64,000 bases of DNA, taken from contig WGMB01000011.1 in the NCBI GenBank assembly GCA_016125275.1, positions 186,001-250,000 on the forward strand, written 5' to 3'. Source of the DNA: Acidobacteriota bacterium (GTDB lineage: Bacteria; Acidobacteriota; Terriglobia; Bryobacterales; UBA6623). The first letter of the stretch is position 1; each line of letters starts with the position of its first letter. The translations under genes and the position numbers were made by a program. The notes below the pieces were generated by a model. It did not search any database, was not told where the DNA came from, and was given only the letters and a program-made list of their open reading frames with translations. Shown one piece after another: positions 25,583-35,170 of this stretch.

Positions 25583-26875
25583 TCACCCACGAAACTCGTA
25601 CTCCTCCAGCGACGCCGGAAACATCTCGATCGAATACCCCGGCGCCGTCGGCGGCATGTACCGCCCCCCCTTCATCACCACCGGATACCGGAAATGCTCA
25701 TGCAAGTGGTCCACATACTCCACGATCCGGTCCTCTAGCGAACCGCTCACGCAGATGTAGTCGATCAGCGACAGGTGCTGCACGTACTCGCACAGCCCCA
25801 CGCCCCCGGCGTGCGGACACACCGGCTTGCCGTACTTCGCCGCCATCAGCATCACAGCGAAAATCTCGTTCACGCCCCCCAGCCGCGCGCTGTCGATCTG
25901 CACGAAGTCGATCGCATCCGCCGTAATGAACTGCTTGAACAGGATGCGGTTCTGGCACATCTCGCCCGTCGCCACGCCGATCGGGTGCTCCAGCTCCCGT
26001 AGCGCCTCGCGGATCGCCTTGTGCCCCAGCACGTCGTCCGGCGAGGTCGGCTCCTCGATCCACCACGGACGAAACTCCGCCAGCGCCTGCATCCACTCGA
26101 TCGCCTGCCCGACCTCCCACACCTGGTTGGCGTCGGTCATCAGCTTGCGCTCGTAGCCGATCTCCTCGCGCAGAATGCGGCAGCGGCGAATGTCGTCCTG
26201 CAAATCGCGGCCGACCTTGATCTTCAGATGCGTCCAGCCGGCCTGCACGCCTTCGCGGCTCAGCCGCCGCAGCTTGTCGTCGGGGTAGCCCAGCCATCCC
26301 GCCGAGGTCGTGTACGCCGGGTACCCCACGGCTTCCATCTCCGCCAGCCGCGCCGCCTTGCCGGGCGCCTTCGCCTGCAGCAGCGCCAGGGCCTCCTCCG
26401 GCGTCAGCGCGTCCGTCAGGTAACGGAAGTCGATCAGCCGCACCTGCTCTTCCGGAGACATCTCCGCCACCAGTCGCCACACCGGCTTGCCCTCGGCCTT
26501 CGCCCACAGGTCCCACACCGCGTTCACCACCGCGGCCGTCGCCAAGTGCGTGGCGCCCTTGTCCGGCCCGGTCCAGCGCAACTGGCTGTCGCCGGTAATG
26601 TGCCGCCAGAAGGCGCCCATGTTCTCGCTGAACGATTCCAGCGTCCGCCCTACCACCAGACGCGCCAGCGAGCGCGCCGCCGCGGCGACGATCTCATTGC
26701 CGCGCCCCAGGGTAAACGTCAGCCCGTGGCCCTCCAGCCCCGGCTGGTTCGTGCGCAACACCACGTAGACGGCGGAATAGTCCGGGTCCGGGTTCATGGC
26801 GTCGGAGCCGTCCAGGTGCTGCGAGGTGGGGAAGCGGATATCGCGGACAACGAGGTCGAGGATTTCGATGGGCAT
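25583..26875 (-). CDS. L-fuconate dehydratase (enolase superfamily)
   Basis: 430-residue enzyme converting L-fuconate to 2-keto-3-deoxy-L-fuconate in non-phosphorylative L-fucose catabolism. Family landmarks are HLDGSDAMNPDPDYSAVYV near the N-terminus, the general base in THLKIKVGRD, metal ligands in LMTDANQVWE, WWIEEPTSPDD and GVATGEM, and the His in CPHAGGVGLCEYVQHL. Length and motifs match FucD closely. The start ATG 26875 is preferred over a TTG 18 nt upstream. The divergent neighbour is an aldose 1-epimerase, fitting a sugar-catabolic role, although other fucose-pathway genes are absent here. Confidence 0.9.
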   Translation of the reverse strand: MPIEILDLVVRDIRFPTSQHLDGSDAMNPDPDYSAVYVVLRTNQPGLEGHGLTFTLGRGNEIVAAAARSLARLVVGRTLESFSENMGAFWRHITGDSQLRWTGPDKGATHLATAAVVNAVWDLWAKAEGKPVWRLVAEMSPEEQVRLIDFRYLTDALTPEEALALLQAKAPGKAARLAEMEAVGYPAYTTSAGWLGYPDDKLRRLSREGVQAGWTHLKIKVGRDLQDDIRRCRILREEIGYERKLMTDANQVWEVGQAIEWMQALAEFRPWWIEEPTSPDDVLGHKAIREALRELEHPIGVATGEMCQNRILFKQFITADAIDFVQIDSARLGGVNEIFAVMLMAAKYGKPVCPHAGGVGLCEYVQHLSLIDYICVSGSLEDRIVEYVDHLHEHFRYPVVMKGGRYMPPTAPGYSIEMFPASLEEYEFRG

Positions 26876-26948
26876 GGGACTCTTCAGGATCAAGGAAGGC
26901 GGGCGCCGGCGGCAACAGCCTGCGTTGCCAACCCTCCCTGCAAACGCC

Positions 26949-26954
26949 TACAAT
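26949..26954 (+). promoter_or_regulatory. TACAAT -10 element of the epimerase gene
   Basis: TACAAT followed by 9 nt and ATG 26964, the same geometry as at 10371 and 18255. Confidence 0.5.
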
Positions 26955-26963
26955 CGCCCCACC

Positions 26964-28091
26964 ATGCCGCTGAAAACCGCCGCCGTTCTGCTGTTGTTGG
27001 CCCTGTCGCCCGCCCTTTTGCCCGGCCAACGCTCCATCGCGGTCGAAGAGTGGGGCGCGGCGCCGTCAGGCGAGCGCGTTCAGCTCTACACCCTCGCCAA
27101 CAGCCGCGGCGTCGTGCTCCGCGTCACCACCTACGGCGGCATTCTGGTCTCGCTCGAAGTCCCCGACAAGGCCGGCCGCCGCGGCGACGTCCTGCTCGGC
27201 TTCGATTCGCTCGAAGGTTACCTGGGCGTGCATCCCTACTTCGGCGCCCTCATCGGCCGCTACGGCAACCGCATCGCCAAGGGCGTCTTTCCGCTGGACG
27301 ACCGCCTCTACACGCTGGCCGTCAACAACGGCGCCAACGCCCTGCACGGCGGCATTCAAGGCTTCGACAAACGCGTCTGGGCGGCCGTGCCGTTCGAAGC
27401 CGCCGACGGCGTCGGCCTGAAGCTGCGCTACATCAGCGCCGACGGCGAAGAGGGTTACCCCGGAACCCTCGCCGTCGAGGTGCGCTACACCCTCACCGAC
27501 GACAACGCCCTCCGCCTCGAATACCAAGCCACCACTGACGCGCCCACCGTCCTCAACCTCACCAACCACGCCTACTTCAACCTCAAAGACGCCGGCCGAA
27601 GCCCTGTCCTCGACCACGAAGTCCAAATCGAGGCCGACCACTACACGCCTGTCGACGAAACCCTCATTCCGCTCGGCCGCCCGGAGCCGGTGGAGGGCAC
27701 GCCCTTCGACTTCCGCGAGCCGCACAAGCTCGGCGAGCGCATCGACGCCGACGACGAGCAGATCCGCTTCGGCGGCGGCTACGACCACAACTACGTGCTG
27801 CGCCGCCGCAACGCCGACGACCTCGAGCACGCCGTCACGGTCTACGAACCGACCTCAGGCCGCGTAATGGAAGTCTGGACGACGCAACCAGGCGTACAGG
27901 TCTACACTGGCAACTTCCTGGACGGCAGCGTCAAGGGCAAATCCGGCGTCGCCTACCAACGCCGCGCCGCCCTCTGCCTGGAGACCCAGCACTACCCGGA
28001 CTCCCCCAACCAAGAAGCCTTCCCCTCGGCCGCCCTTTACCCCGGCGAGCTCTACAAATCCACCACGGAATACCGATTCAGCACGCGCTAA
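26964..28091 (+). CDS. galM: Exported aldose 1-epimerase (galactose mutarotase)
   Basis: 375 residues: signal peptide (AAVLLLLALSPALLPGQ), then a GalM beta-sandwich with TTYGGILVSLEVPD, GRYGNRIAKGVF, NNGANALHGGIQGFDKRVW (first catalytic His), VLNLTNHAYFNL (second His), and LCLETQHYPDSPN (catalytic Glu region). It interconverts alpha and beta anomers of hexoses, here probably in the periplasm. It is divergent from L-fuconate dehydratase. No Shine-Dalgarno is visible; TACAAT lies 9 nt upstream. Confidence 0.9.
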   Translation: MPLKTAAVLLLLALSPALLPGQRSIAVEEWGAAPSGERVQLYTLANSRGVVLRVTTYGGILVSLEVPDKAGRRGDVLLGFDSLEGYLGVHPYFGALIGRYGNRIAKGVFPLDDRLYTLAVNNGANALHGGIQGFDKRVWAAVPFEAADGVGLKLRYISADGEEGYPGTLAVEVRYTLTDDNALRLEYQATTDAPTVLNLTNHAYFNLKDAGRSPVLDHEVQIEADHYTPVDETLIPLGRPEPVEGTPFDFREPHKLGERIDADDEQIRFGGGYDHNYVLRRRNADDLEHAVTVYEPTSGRVMEVWTTQPGVQVYTGNFLDGSVKGKSGVAYQRRAALCLETQHYPDSPNQEAFPSAALYPGELYKSTTEYRFSTR

Positions 28092-28124
28092 GACCCCCGA
28101 GACGCAACCAAGTCACAAACCAAT

Positions 28125-28220
28125 GAGCACCCGGCTTTAGCTGGGTGTTCGATGCCGCGAACCCACGGCCCAAACCCAACCGAACCAAAGCATCGAACCG
28201 CCGGAAAATCCCGACAATTC
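28125..28220. repeat. REP-like double-hairpin repeat, copy 1 (decayed)
   Basis: Starts with GAGCACCCGGC and a hairpin (CACCCGGCT / AGCTGGGTG with one wobble), then GATGCCGCGAACC, a linker rich in AACCGAACC, and a second hairpin arm that is degenerate (CCGCCGGAAAATCCCGAC). It lies 33 bp after the epimerase stop. Confidence 0.75.
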
Positions 28221-28239
28221 GCCGCCCCACAAATCAAAT

Positions 28240-28337
28240 GAGCACCCGGCTTCAGCCGGGTGCTCGATGCCGCGAACCACAACCGGACCCCAACCGAACT
28301 ACAGCCTCGAACCGCCGGGAAATCCCGGCGGTTCCCC
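28240..28337. repeat. REP-like double-hairpin repeat, copy 2 (intact)
   Basis: Tandem with copy 1. First hairpin GCACCCGGCT / AGCCGGGTGC is perfect. GATGCCGCGAACC is shared, and the second hairpin (28311-28332) ACCGCCGGGA / TCCCGGCGGT is a perfect 10-bp stem. Followed by sequence ending GAAAGCCCCTGACACC, similar to that after copy 3. Confidence 0.8.
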
Positions 28338-28452
28338 AGGCCGCCCACGGCGGCGTTCCGGCCTGTCTCCATCCGGTCAACCGCACGGCTCCGAAAGCCC
28401 CTGACACCCCGTCCTCGACCGAACGCGACGCCAGACCGCATGTTGTACTGCT

Positions 28453-28482
28453 TTGCCACGCGAAAAATTTGTGTGCTACAGT
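28453..28482 (+). promoter_or_regulatory. Candidate sigma-70 promoter
   Basis: TTGCCA (28453-28458), an 18-nt spacer and TACAGT (28477-28482), followed 7 nt later by a GTG that opens the 28490-28897 frame. The local sequence is AT-rich compared with its surroundings. Confidence 0.45.
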
Positions 28483-28489
28483 CGGCATT

Positions 28490-28897
28490 GTGGACAGCCG
28501 ATCCCACAGGCTGAGCGGTCACGGCGCATTTCACTGCGCGCTGATCGTCTTCGCTTGTGTCGTGATGGTTCTCCTCAGCGGCATCTCTTCAGCTCAGCTG
28601 ACAGGCACTGACCGGCTGACTCGACAGATTGACCATCGCGTCGAGCAAATTGAAGCGCCGAACCAAACCGCTACGCCGGTCTTCCCCGTCGGCGTCCGTT
28701 GTGCGGAAGACCTCCTCGAAGAGGTGGTCGAACTCGCCGAACCCGCGGATGACGACGAGCGGACCAAGCACTACCTCCTACGACTCGGCATAGCCGGCTT
28801 CGAAAGCCCCACAGGCCTCTACGATTCGTCGGCCGATCGAGCGGAAACCCGCTTTCGGCTGCGCGCGTTTGCAAGCCGCGGCTCCCCTTCAGCCTAG
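28490..28897 (+). CDS. Small exported protein of unknown function
   Basis: 135 codons from GTG 28490. The N-terminus (HCALIVFACVVMVLLSGISSAQ) is a plausible signal peptide, followed by a helical acidic/basic segment (LTRQIDHRVEQIEAPNQ; EDLLEEVVELAEPADDDER). No family recognised. Support comes from the promoter-like sequence just upstream and the signal peptide; composition near the end looks less gene-like. It lies between the REP-like repeats and the efflux operon. Confidence 0.35.
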   Translation: MDSRSHRLSGHGAFHCALIVFACVVMVLLSGISSAQLTGTDRLTRQIDHRVEQIEAPNQTATPVFPVGVRCAEDLLEEVVELAEPADDDERTKHYLLRLGIAGFESPTGLYDSSADRAETRFRLRAFASRGSPSA

Positions 28898-29083
28898 TTT
28901 TACGCGACCTCCTGTTGGTACTGCCGGACTAACGGCAGCAAGCTGATTCCCTATTGCTCATCCCCCGCTGGATGTGGGAGGGAACTGCGTAAATGTCCTG
29001 ACTGCCGAACCATGACCGATGGTGACGCGCTAGTCTATCGGCCGATAAGGATTCGGATGGGCGGAGGGTCTCGAGCAAGCTGC

Positions 29084-30616
29084 ATGCCAATGATCGAAAT
29101 TTCAGAAACAGAGTCTACAGCCAAGGCCGGGTGGAGAGGGCGCGCGCTTGCCGCGACAGTACTTGCGTTCGTTGCCACGATGGGGGTCGGGTGCATTCCA
29201 AAGCCCCCCGCGGGGATGGCGCGCGACCCGATCCGTGAAGTACCTGACACTTTCGCCGGGCTGAGCGACACGCGAAATTCGGGTCTGATCCCGTGGCGAG
29301 ACTTCTTCGAGGACGACCACTTGGTGGCGCTCGTCGAGGAGGCCCTCCAGCACAATCAGGAGCTCAACATCTCCATCCAGGAGACGTTGGTCGCCAACGC
29401 CGAGATCATGGCTCGGATTGGCGAGTACCAGCCCAAAGCGGGCTTCGGCGTCGGCGCCGGGAACGAACACGTCGGAAAGTTCACCAGCCAGGGGCAGAGC
29501 GACGAGATGGCCGACATCGGTCCGAATCTCCAGGACTACGAGCCCGGGCTCTACTCGTCGTGGGAAATCGACATCTGGGGGCGCCTCCGAAACCTGGCCA
29601 GCTCCGCGTCCCACCGATACCTGGCGAGCATCGAAGGTCGGAACTTCATGGTGACGCGTCTGGTCGCCGAGATCGCCAGCAGCTATTACGAGTTGTTGGC
29701 GCTCGACCGGCAGCTCCAGGTCGTCACCAACAACATCTCACTCCAGGAGCGGTCGCTCGAGCTCGCACGCGCGCAGTTCCAGGCGGGTCGCGCTACCTTG
29801 GCGGCCCCGGCGCGGTTCGAGGCCAACCTCCGAGCCATGCAGAGCTCGCAGTACTCCATCCAGCAGCGGATCATCGAGACCGAGAACCAGCTCAACTTCC
29901 TGGCCGGTCGCTTCCCCAAGCCGATCGATCGGTCGACCAACGAGTTTCTCGACCTGCAGCCCGCCGCCATGGCGGTGGGCGTCCCCTCCGAGCTTCTGGC
30001 GAATCGTCCCGACGTTCGCCAGGCGGAGCTCGAGCTGGCGGCAGCGGGGCTCGACGTTGAGGCGGCCAGAAAAGCCTTCTATCCCACTCTCGGGATCGAA
30101 GCGGTCGTCGGCTACCAGTCGTTCGCCTTGGCCAAGCTGGTCAACACGCCCGACTCGCTGCTCTACAGCACCTTCAGCAGAGCGTTTGCGCCCCTGCTCA
30201 ACCGGAAGGGAATCACGGCCGACTACTACTCGGCGAACTCCCGCGAGATGCAGGCGGTGCTCCACTACGAGCGAGCCGTCCTGATCGCTTTTGTCGAGGT
30301 CAGCAACCGCGTGAGCCTCACACGAAATCTCAGCCAGGGCTATGGGCTGAAGCAACAACAGGTCGGCCGCCTCGCCCAAGCGGTCGATATCTCGACTGAA
30401 CTCTTCAATTTGAATCGAGCCGAATACCTGGAAGTGCTTACAGCTCGGCGTGAATTGCTCGAGGCACAGCAGGAGCTCGTTGAAATGAAGCAACGGCAGA
30501 TGGTTGCAACCGTAACTCTGTATCAAGCCCTTGGCGGCGGCTGGCGCGACACCGGTCTAACGCCTGTAGACGGAACTGACGCCGATCATCAATTCACCCC
30601 GGAGGTGCGGCCGTGA
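29084..30616 (+). CDS. RND efflux outer-membrane factor (TolC/NodT family lipoprotein)
   Basis: 510-residue outer-membrane channel. A signal segment (LAATVLAFVATMGVGC) with a likely acylated Cys is followed by two OEP repeats: WRDFFEDDHLVALVEEALQHN, then ELDIWG-like SSWEIDIWGRLRNLASSA, RPDVRQAELELAAAGLDVEAA and a final coiled region (YLEVLTARRELLEAQQELVE). It forms the exit duct of a tripartite pump with the next two genes. The start is uncertain: 29012, 29084 and 29090 are in frame; 29084 is used because it leaves a normal signal length. Its TGA overlaps the adaptor start (GTGA). Confidence 0.9.
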   Translation: MPMIEISETESTAKAGWRGRALAATVLAFVATMGVGCIPKPPAGMARDPIREVPDTFAGLSDTRNSGLIPWRDFFEDDHLVALVEEALQHNQELNISIQETLVANAEIMARIGEYQPKAGFGVGAGNEHVGKFTSQGQSDEMADIGPNLQDYEPGLYSSWEIDIWGRLRNLASSASHRYLASIEGRNFMVTRLVAEIASSYYELLALDRQLQVVTNNISLQERSLELARAQFQAGRATLAAPARFEANLRAMQSSQYSIQQRIIETENQLNFLAGRFPKPIDRSTNEFLDLQPAAMAVGVPSELLANRPDVRQAELELAAAGLDVEAARKAFYPTLGIEAVVGYQSFALAKLVNTPDSLLYSTFSRAFAPLLNRKGITADYYSANSREMQAVLHYERAVLIAFVEVSNRVSLTRNLSQGYGLKQQQVGRLAQAVDISTELFNLNRAEYLEVLTARRELLEAQQELVEMKQRQMVATVTLYQALGGGWRDTGLTPVDGTDADHQFTPEVRP

Positions 30617-31758
30617 AGCTGCAGCATCATCTACGAGCTGCGCTCATCGTAGCCGGCCTAGGCCTCCTGACCGGCGCTTGCTCGAGGGAGCAGCCGACCG
30701 AAGAGGGCGCCCATGAAGAGGCGGAGCACCCCATCATACTGACCACTCCCAAGATCATGGACGTGCCCACAACGCAGTCCTACGTCTGCCGACTGCACTC
30801 CCGGCGCCACATCGAAATCCGCGCCTTGAATGAGGGGTACCTCGAAGAGATCCGCATTCAAGAGGGCCAGGCAGTCATGGCCGGGGATCGTCTCTACGAC
30901 GTTTATCCGGTCCTGTATCGCACTCGGCTCGAGGCCGAAAAGGCCGAGCTGCGTCTCGCCGAGATCAATCTGCAGAACACGCAACGACTCGCCGACAAAG
31001 GCTTCGTGTCAGCCCCGGAGCTGGCCCGGGCCAAGGCCGAGCGAGCCCGAGCGCAAGCCAATGTCGACCGCGCCACGGCCGAGTTCGGATTCACGAGCAT
31101 CCTCGCTCCGTTCGACGGCATCGTGGGTCGCCAACTCATGCAGCAGGGAAGCCTGATCGAAGAGGGCGACACCCTCACGACCATGTCCGACAACCTGGTG
31201 ATGTGGGTCTACTTCAACGTCCCCGAAGCCGACTACCTGCGATTCAAGGCCTTACCGGGCGCAAGCAGTCCCGACTCACCTCGGACGCTCGACCTTCCCG
31301 GTGCAACAATCCAGATTCGACTTGCGAACGGGCAGATCTACGATAAGAACGCCGCCACGACGCTGACCATCGAATCCGAGTTCAACAGAGCCACCGGTAA
31401 CATCGAGTTCCGCGCCGACTTCCCCAACCCGGAACGCCTCCTGCGCCACGGTCAGACCGGCACGCTGCTGATCAACCGGAAGATCCCGAAAGCCTTGGTC
31501 ATCCCGCAGCAGGCCACCTTCGAGATCCTCGACCGGCAGTACGTCTACGTCGTCGACGAGAACGAAGTCGCGCACCAACGCCAGATCACCATCGCCCAAG
31601 AGCTCGAAGACATCTTCGTCCTCAACACCGGCCTCTCCGCCGACGAGACGTTCGTGCTCGACGGAGTCCGCCAGGTCCGTGATGGCGAGCGCCTGGAGCA
31701 CACAGAGACTGTTTCGCCCGAGGAAGCGGTCAGCAACCTCAAACACCACGCCGAGTAG
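30613..31758 (+). CDS. RND efflux periplasmic adaptor (membrane fusion protein)
   Basis: 381 residues: lipoprotein signal (GLGLLTGAC), then the barrel-sandwich/lipoyl halves (SRRHIEIRALNEGYLEEIRIQEGQ and TSILAPFDGIVGRQLMQQGSLI) separated by a coiled hairpin (AEKAELRLAEINLQN, ELARAKAERARAQANVDRA), and a beta-barrel and membrane-proximal domain ending before SNLKHHAE. This is the AcrA/MexA-type order. Starts at GTG 30613 overlapping the channel-gene stop, with GGAGG 8 nt upstream. It links the RND pump to the outer-membrane channel. Confidence 0.93.
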   Translation: MKLQHHLRAALIVAGLGLLTGACSREQPTEEGAHEEAEHPIILTTPKIMDVPTTQSYVCRLHSRRHIEIRALNEGYLEEIRIQEGQAVMAGDRLYDVYPVLYRTRLEAEKAELRLAEINLQNTQRLADKGFVSAPELARAKAERARAQANVDRATAEFGFTSILAPFDGIVGRQLMQQGSLIEEGDTLTTMSDNLVMWVYFNVPEADYLRFKALPGASSPDSPRTLDLPGATIQIRLANGQIYDKNAATTLTIESEFNRATGNIEFRADFPNPERLLRHGQTGTLLINRKIPKALVIPQQATFEILDRQYVYVVDENEVAHQRQITIAQELEDIFVLNTGLSADETFVLDGVRQVRDGERLEHTETVSPEEAVSNLKHHAE

Positions 31759-31776
31759 GGGCGGCTGAGAGCCATC

Positions 31777-34700
31777 ATGTTTACTCAGATTCTCCACCGT
31801 CCCGCTCTGGCGATCGTCCTGTCGATCATCATTGTGTTTCTGGGGGGGCTCGGAATTACGACCCTCCCGGTCGCCCAGTTTCCCGCCGTCGCACCCCCCA
31901 CCGTCAACGTAGGCATTGCGTATCCCGGAGCCAGCGCCCTGGTGCTGACCGATTCCGTTCTGATTCCTCTCGAGCAGTCGATCAACGGCGTCCAAGGCAT
32001 GCGCTATATGGTCTCCGCCGCGACCAGCGCCGGAGAGGCGACGATCCGCATCTTCTTCGAGCCGGGCACCGACCCCAACATCAACGTCGTCAACGTGCAG
32101 AACCGCGTCAACATCATGTTGAGTCGGCTCCCCCCCCTGGTTGTCCGCGAAGGTATTCTCGTCAGCCAGGTCGTGCCCAGCATGTTGATGTACCTCAACC
32201 TGTACAGCACGGACCCAAACACCGATCAGAAGGACCTCTTCAACTACGCCAACGTGTACGTCATGCCGGTGCTCAAGCGCATCAAGGGCATGGGTATCCC
32301 GGTCAACCTGGGCAACCGCACGTTTGCCATGCGCGTCTGGCTCAATCCGGAGCGCATGCGCGCCTACGACGTATCGGTCGACGACGTCATGGAGGCCTTG
32401 GCCGAGCAGAGCATCATCGGATCGCCGGGCCGCCTCGGTCAGGCGACGGGCATGACCTCCCAGTCAAAGGAGTACGTGCTCACTTACATCGGCCGCTTCA
32501 ATGAGCCGGAGCAGTACGCCAACATCATCTTGAAGGCCACGCCGGAAGGCGAAATTCTCCGACTCAAAGACGTCTGCGTGCCGCCAATCCCCGACGGCGC
32601 CGGGGGCGAGGAAGCGAGCGGCGTCGAGCACGCCAGTGTCGAGCTCGGCTCGGAGTTCTTCGACATCTATTCCGACGTCAACGGTCGTCCGGCCGCCTCC
32701 ATCGTCTTGAAACAGACGACGGGCTCCAACGCCGCCGAGGTCATCGAGAGCGTCAAAACAACGCTCGAAGAGCTCAAGAAGTCGTTCCCTCCCGGGATGG
32801 ACTACGAGATTGCGTACGACGTCTCCCGGTTCGTCGAGGCCTCCATCGAGCAGGTGCTCCACACGCTCCTGGAAGCGTTCATCCTCGTGTCGCTGGTGGT
32901 CTACATGTTCCTGGGCGACCTGCGCTCCACGATCATTCCGACCCTCGCGGTGCCTGTATCGCTGATCGGCAGCTTCTTCGTACTGCAGTTGATGGGCTTC
33001 TCCATCAACCTGATCACGCTGTTCGCCATGGTCTTGGCCATCGGCGTCGTCGTTGACGACGCCATCGTGGTCGTCGAGGCCGTCCACGCCAAAATGGCCG
33101 AGACGCACCTTGCACCCTATCGGGCCACCATGGAAGTGCTCAAGGAGATCAGCGGCGCGATCATCGCAATCACACTGGTCATGACCGCCGTGTTCGTTCC
33201 GGTGACCTTCGTCCCGGGCCCGGTGGGCGTGTTCTACCGCCAGTTCGGCGTGACCATGGCTTCGACGATCATCCTTTCCGGTGTGGTCGCGTTGACCCTC
33301 ACGCCGGTGCTGTGCGCCATGGTCCTGAAGCCTCATCAGCACCAGCACGCTGAAGAGACGACGCACAAAGGCCTGCTCGGAAAGCTTCGAGGGGTCAAGA
33401 TCCGGACGCTGCTCGGGTACATCCTCGTGGGCCTCCCGATCCTCGCCGGCATCACCTATCTCGCCTATGAGCTTTGGGGACGCCTCGGCTTCCTGCTGGT
33501 CCTCGTGCCCTTGATCCAAGGGCCGTTCAGCCGCGCCATCGACAAAGTCACCGATATCTACGCGTTCCGCATGCTGCGGCCGATCGTCACGCTCCGGTTC
33601 GTAACCATGGCGGTCATCGGGGCCTTTGCGTACGGCATCATCACGACGAGCGGCATCCTCCCGCAAGGCTTCATCCCTGGTGAGGACCAGGGCATGATCT
33701 ACGCCGTTCTTCAGACCCCGCCCGGGTCGACGCTGGAATATACCAACGCCAAGGCGCAAGAGCTCGAGCGGATCGCTGAGGAAATCGAGGGCATTCGCAG
33801 CGTCACTTCGGTGGCGGGCTACGAGGTGCTGACCGAAGGTCGCGGCTCGAACGCCGGTACGGCCATCATCAACCTCGATGACTGGTCCGAACGCTCCGAG
33901 ACGTCGTCCGAGATCATCGCGCATCTCAAGGAAAAGACCAGCGAGATGACGAACATCAAGCTGGAGTTCTTCGAGCCGCCCGCCATTCCCGGCTTCGGCG
34001 CAGCAGGCGGCATCTCCTTGCGCGTGCTGGATCAAACGCAATCGAGTACGGCCGACTACAAGCTGCTCGGCGAGATCAACGACCAGTTCATCGCCGCCCT
34101 GGAGGAACGCAAGGAAATCGGCAGTGTGTTCACGTTCTACGCGTCCGACTACCCGCAGTACGAATTGGTCATCAACAACGATGTGGCCATGCAGAAGGGC
34201 GTGTCGATTTTCGATGCGTTGAACAACCTCAACATCCTCATTGGCAGCACCTACGAGCAGGGCTTCGTTCGATTCAACCAGTTCTACAAGGTGTACGTGC
34301 AGGCCTGGCCGCAGTTCCGGCGGATTCCCAAGGATCTGGGCGACCTCTTCGTGAAGAACGAGGGCGGGGAGATGGTTCCCTACTCGGCGTTCATGGAGAT
34401 GAAGAAAACCCAGGGCCTGAACGAGATCACGCGATACAACTTGTACCCCTCGGCCGCTATTCAGCTCGTGCCGGCCGCGGGCTACTCGACCGGTCAGGCC
34501 ATTGAAGCCGTGCAGCAGGTCGCCGACGCGACCTTGCCCCGCGGATATGCCCTGGGCTGGGAAGGCCTGTCCTGGGACGAGTCGAAGAAGGGCAACGCGG
34601 CGGTCTACATCTTCCTGATCGTGGTCGTGTTCGTCTACCTCGTGTTGGTTGCGCAGTACGAGAGCTTCCTGATTCCTCTGGCGGTGGTTCTGTCGCTGCC

Positions 34701-35145
34701 GGTCGGCATCTTCGGCTCATTCTGGTTCTTATATACCTTCGGATTGGCGAATGACGTCTGGGCTCAGCTCGGCATGATCATGCTGGTCGGTCTGTTGGGC
34801 AAGAACGCGATTCTGATCGTAGAGTTTGCGGTCCAGCGTCGAAACGAGGGCGCATCGATCAAGGACGCCGCGATCGAAGGCGGAAAACTCCGCTTCCGGC
34901 CCATCCAGATGACCTCCTTCGCCTTCGTCGCAGGTCTCATTCCGCTGGTCGTCGCCCACGGCGCCGGCGCAATTGCCAATCGGACCATCGGAGTCACGGG
35001 CGTCGGCGGCATGCTTCTCGGCACTGTGCTCGGCGTGCTGGTGATCCCGGGTCTGTACTACATCTTCGGCCGCATTTCGGACGGACGCGAGCTCCTTCGC
35101 GACGAAACGAATGTTCCTTTCAGTGAAGGTCACGGCGAACACTAA
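31777..35145 (+). CDS. RND multidrug efflux permease (AcrB/HAE1 family)
   Basis: 1122-residue inner-membrane proton/drug antiporter. The N-terminal helix (PALAIVLSIIIVFLGGLGI) is followed by LPVAQFPAVAPPTVNV and PGASALVLTDSVLIPLEQ, the usual HAE1 start. The proton-relay Asp pair lies in GVVVDDAIVVVEAVHA (near residue 430). GEDQGMIYAVLQTPPGSTLE opens the second porter domain, and the C-terminal helices include LVGLLGKNAILIVEFA. Inserted residues 530-590 give extra hydrophobic sequence between TM6 and TM7, slightly longer than in AcrB (1049 aa). Part of an OMF-MFP-RND-usp operon. Confidence 0.95.
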   Translation: MFTQILHRPALAIVLSIIIVFLGGLGITTLPVAQFPAVAPPTVNVGIAYPGASALVLTDSVLIPLEQSINGVQGMRYMVSAATSAGEATIRIFFEPGTDPNINVVNVQNRVNIMLSRLPPLVVREGILVSQVVPSMLMYLNLYSTDPNTDQKDLFNYANVYVMPVLKRIKGMGIPVNLGNRTFAMRVWLNPERMRAYDVSVDDVMEALAEQSIIGSPGRLGQATGMTSQSKEYVLTYIGRFNEPEQYANIILKATPEGEILRLKDVCVPPIPDGAGGEEASGVEHASVELGSEFFDIYSDVNGRPAASIVLKQTTGSNAAEVIESVKTTLEELKKSFPPGMDYEIAYDVSRFVEASIEQVLHTLLEAFILVSLVVYMFLGDLRSTIIPTLAVPVSLIGSFFVLQLMGFSINLITLFAMVLAIGVVVDDAIVVVEAVHAKMAETHLAPYRATMEVLKEISGAIIAITLVMTAVFVPVTFVPGPVGVFYRQFGVTMASTIILSGVVALTLTPVLCAMVLKPHQHQHAEETTHKGLLGKLRGVKIRTLLGYILVGLPILAGITYLAYELWGRLGFLLVLVPLIQGPFSRAIDKVTDIYAFRMLRPIVTLRFVTMAVIGAFAYGIITTSGILPQGFIPGEDQGMIYAVLQTPPGSTLEYTNAKAQELERIAEEIEGIRSVTSVAGYEVLTEGRGSNAGTAIINLDDWSERSETSSEIIAHLKEKTSEMTNIKLEFFEPPAIPGFGAAGGISLRVLDQTQSSTADYKLLGEINDQFIAALEERKEIGSVFTFYASDYPQYELVINNDVAMQKGVSIFDALNNLNILIGSTYEQGFVRFNQFYKVYVQAWPQFRRIPKDLGDLFVKNEGGEMVPYSAFMEMKKTQGLNEITRYNLYPSAAIQLVPAAGYSTGQAIEAVQQVADATLPRGYALGWEGLSWDESKKGNAAVYIFLIVVVFVYLVLVAQYESFLIPLAVVLSLPVGIFGSFWFLYTFGLANDVWAQLGMIMLVGLLGKNAILIVEFAVQRRNEGASIKDAAIEGGKLRFRPIQMTSFAFVAGLIPLVVAHGAGAIANRTIGVTGVGGMLLGTVLGVLVIPGLYYIFGRISDGRELLRDETNVPFSEGHGEH

Positions 35146-35170
35146 TCCAAAGAAGAGAACGCGGAGTTGA

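Noticed and set aside
32464-34041. A 525-codon antisense frame in the first RND permease gene
   Set aside because: The translation is Asp/His/Arg-rich with no recognisable fold and mirrors the codon pattern of the sense gene.
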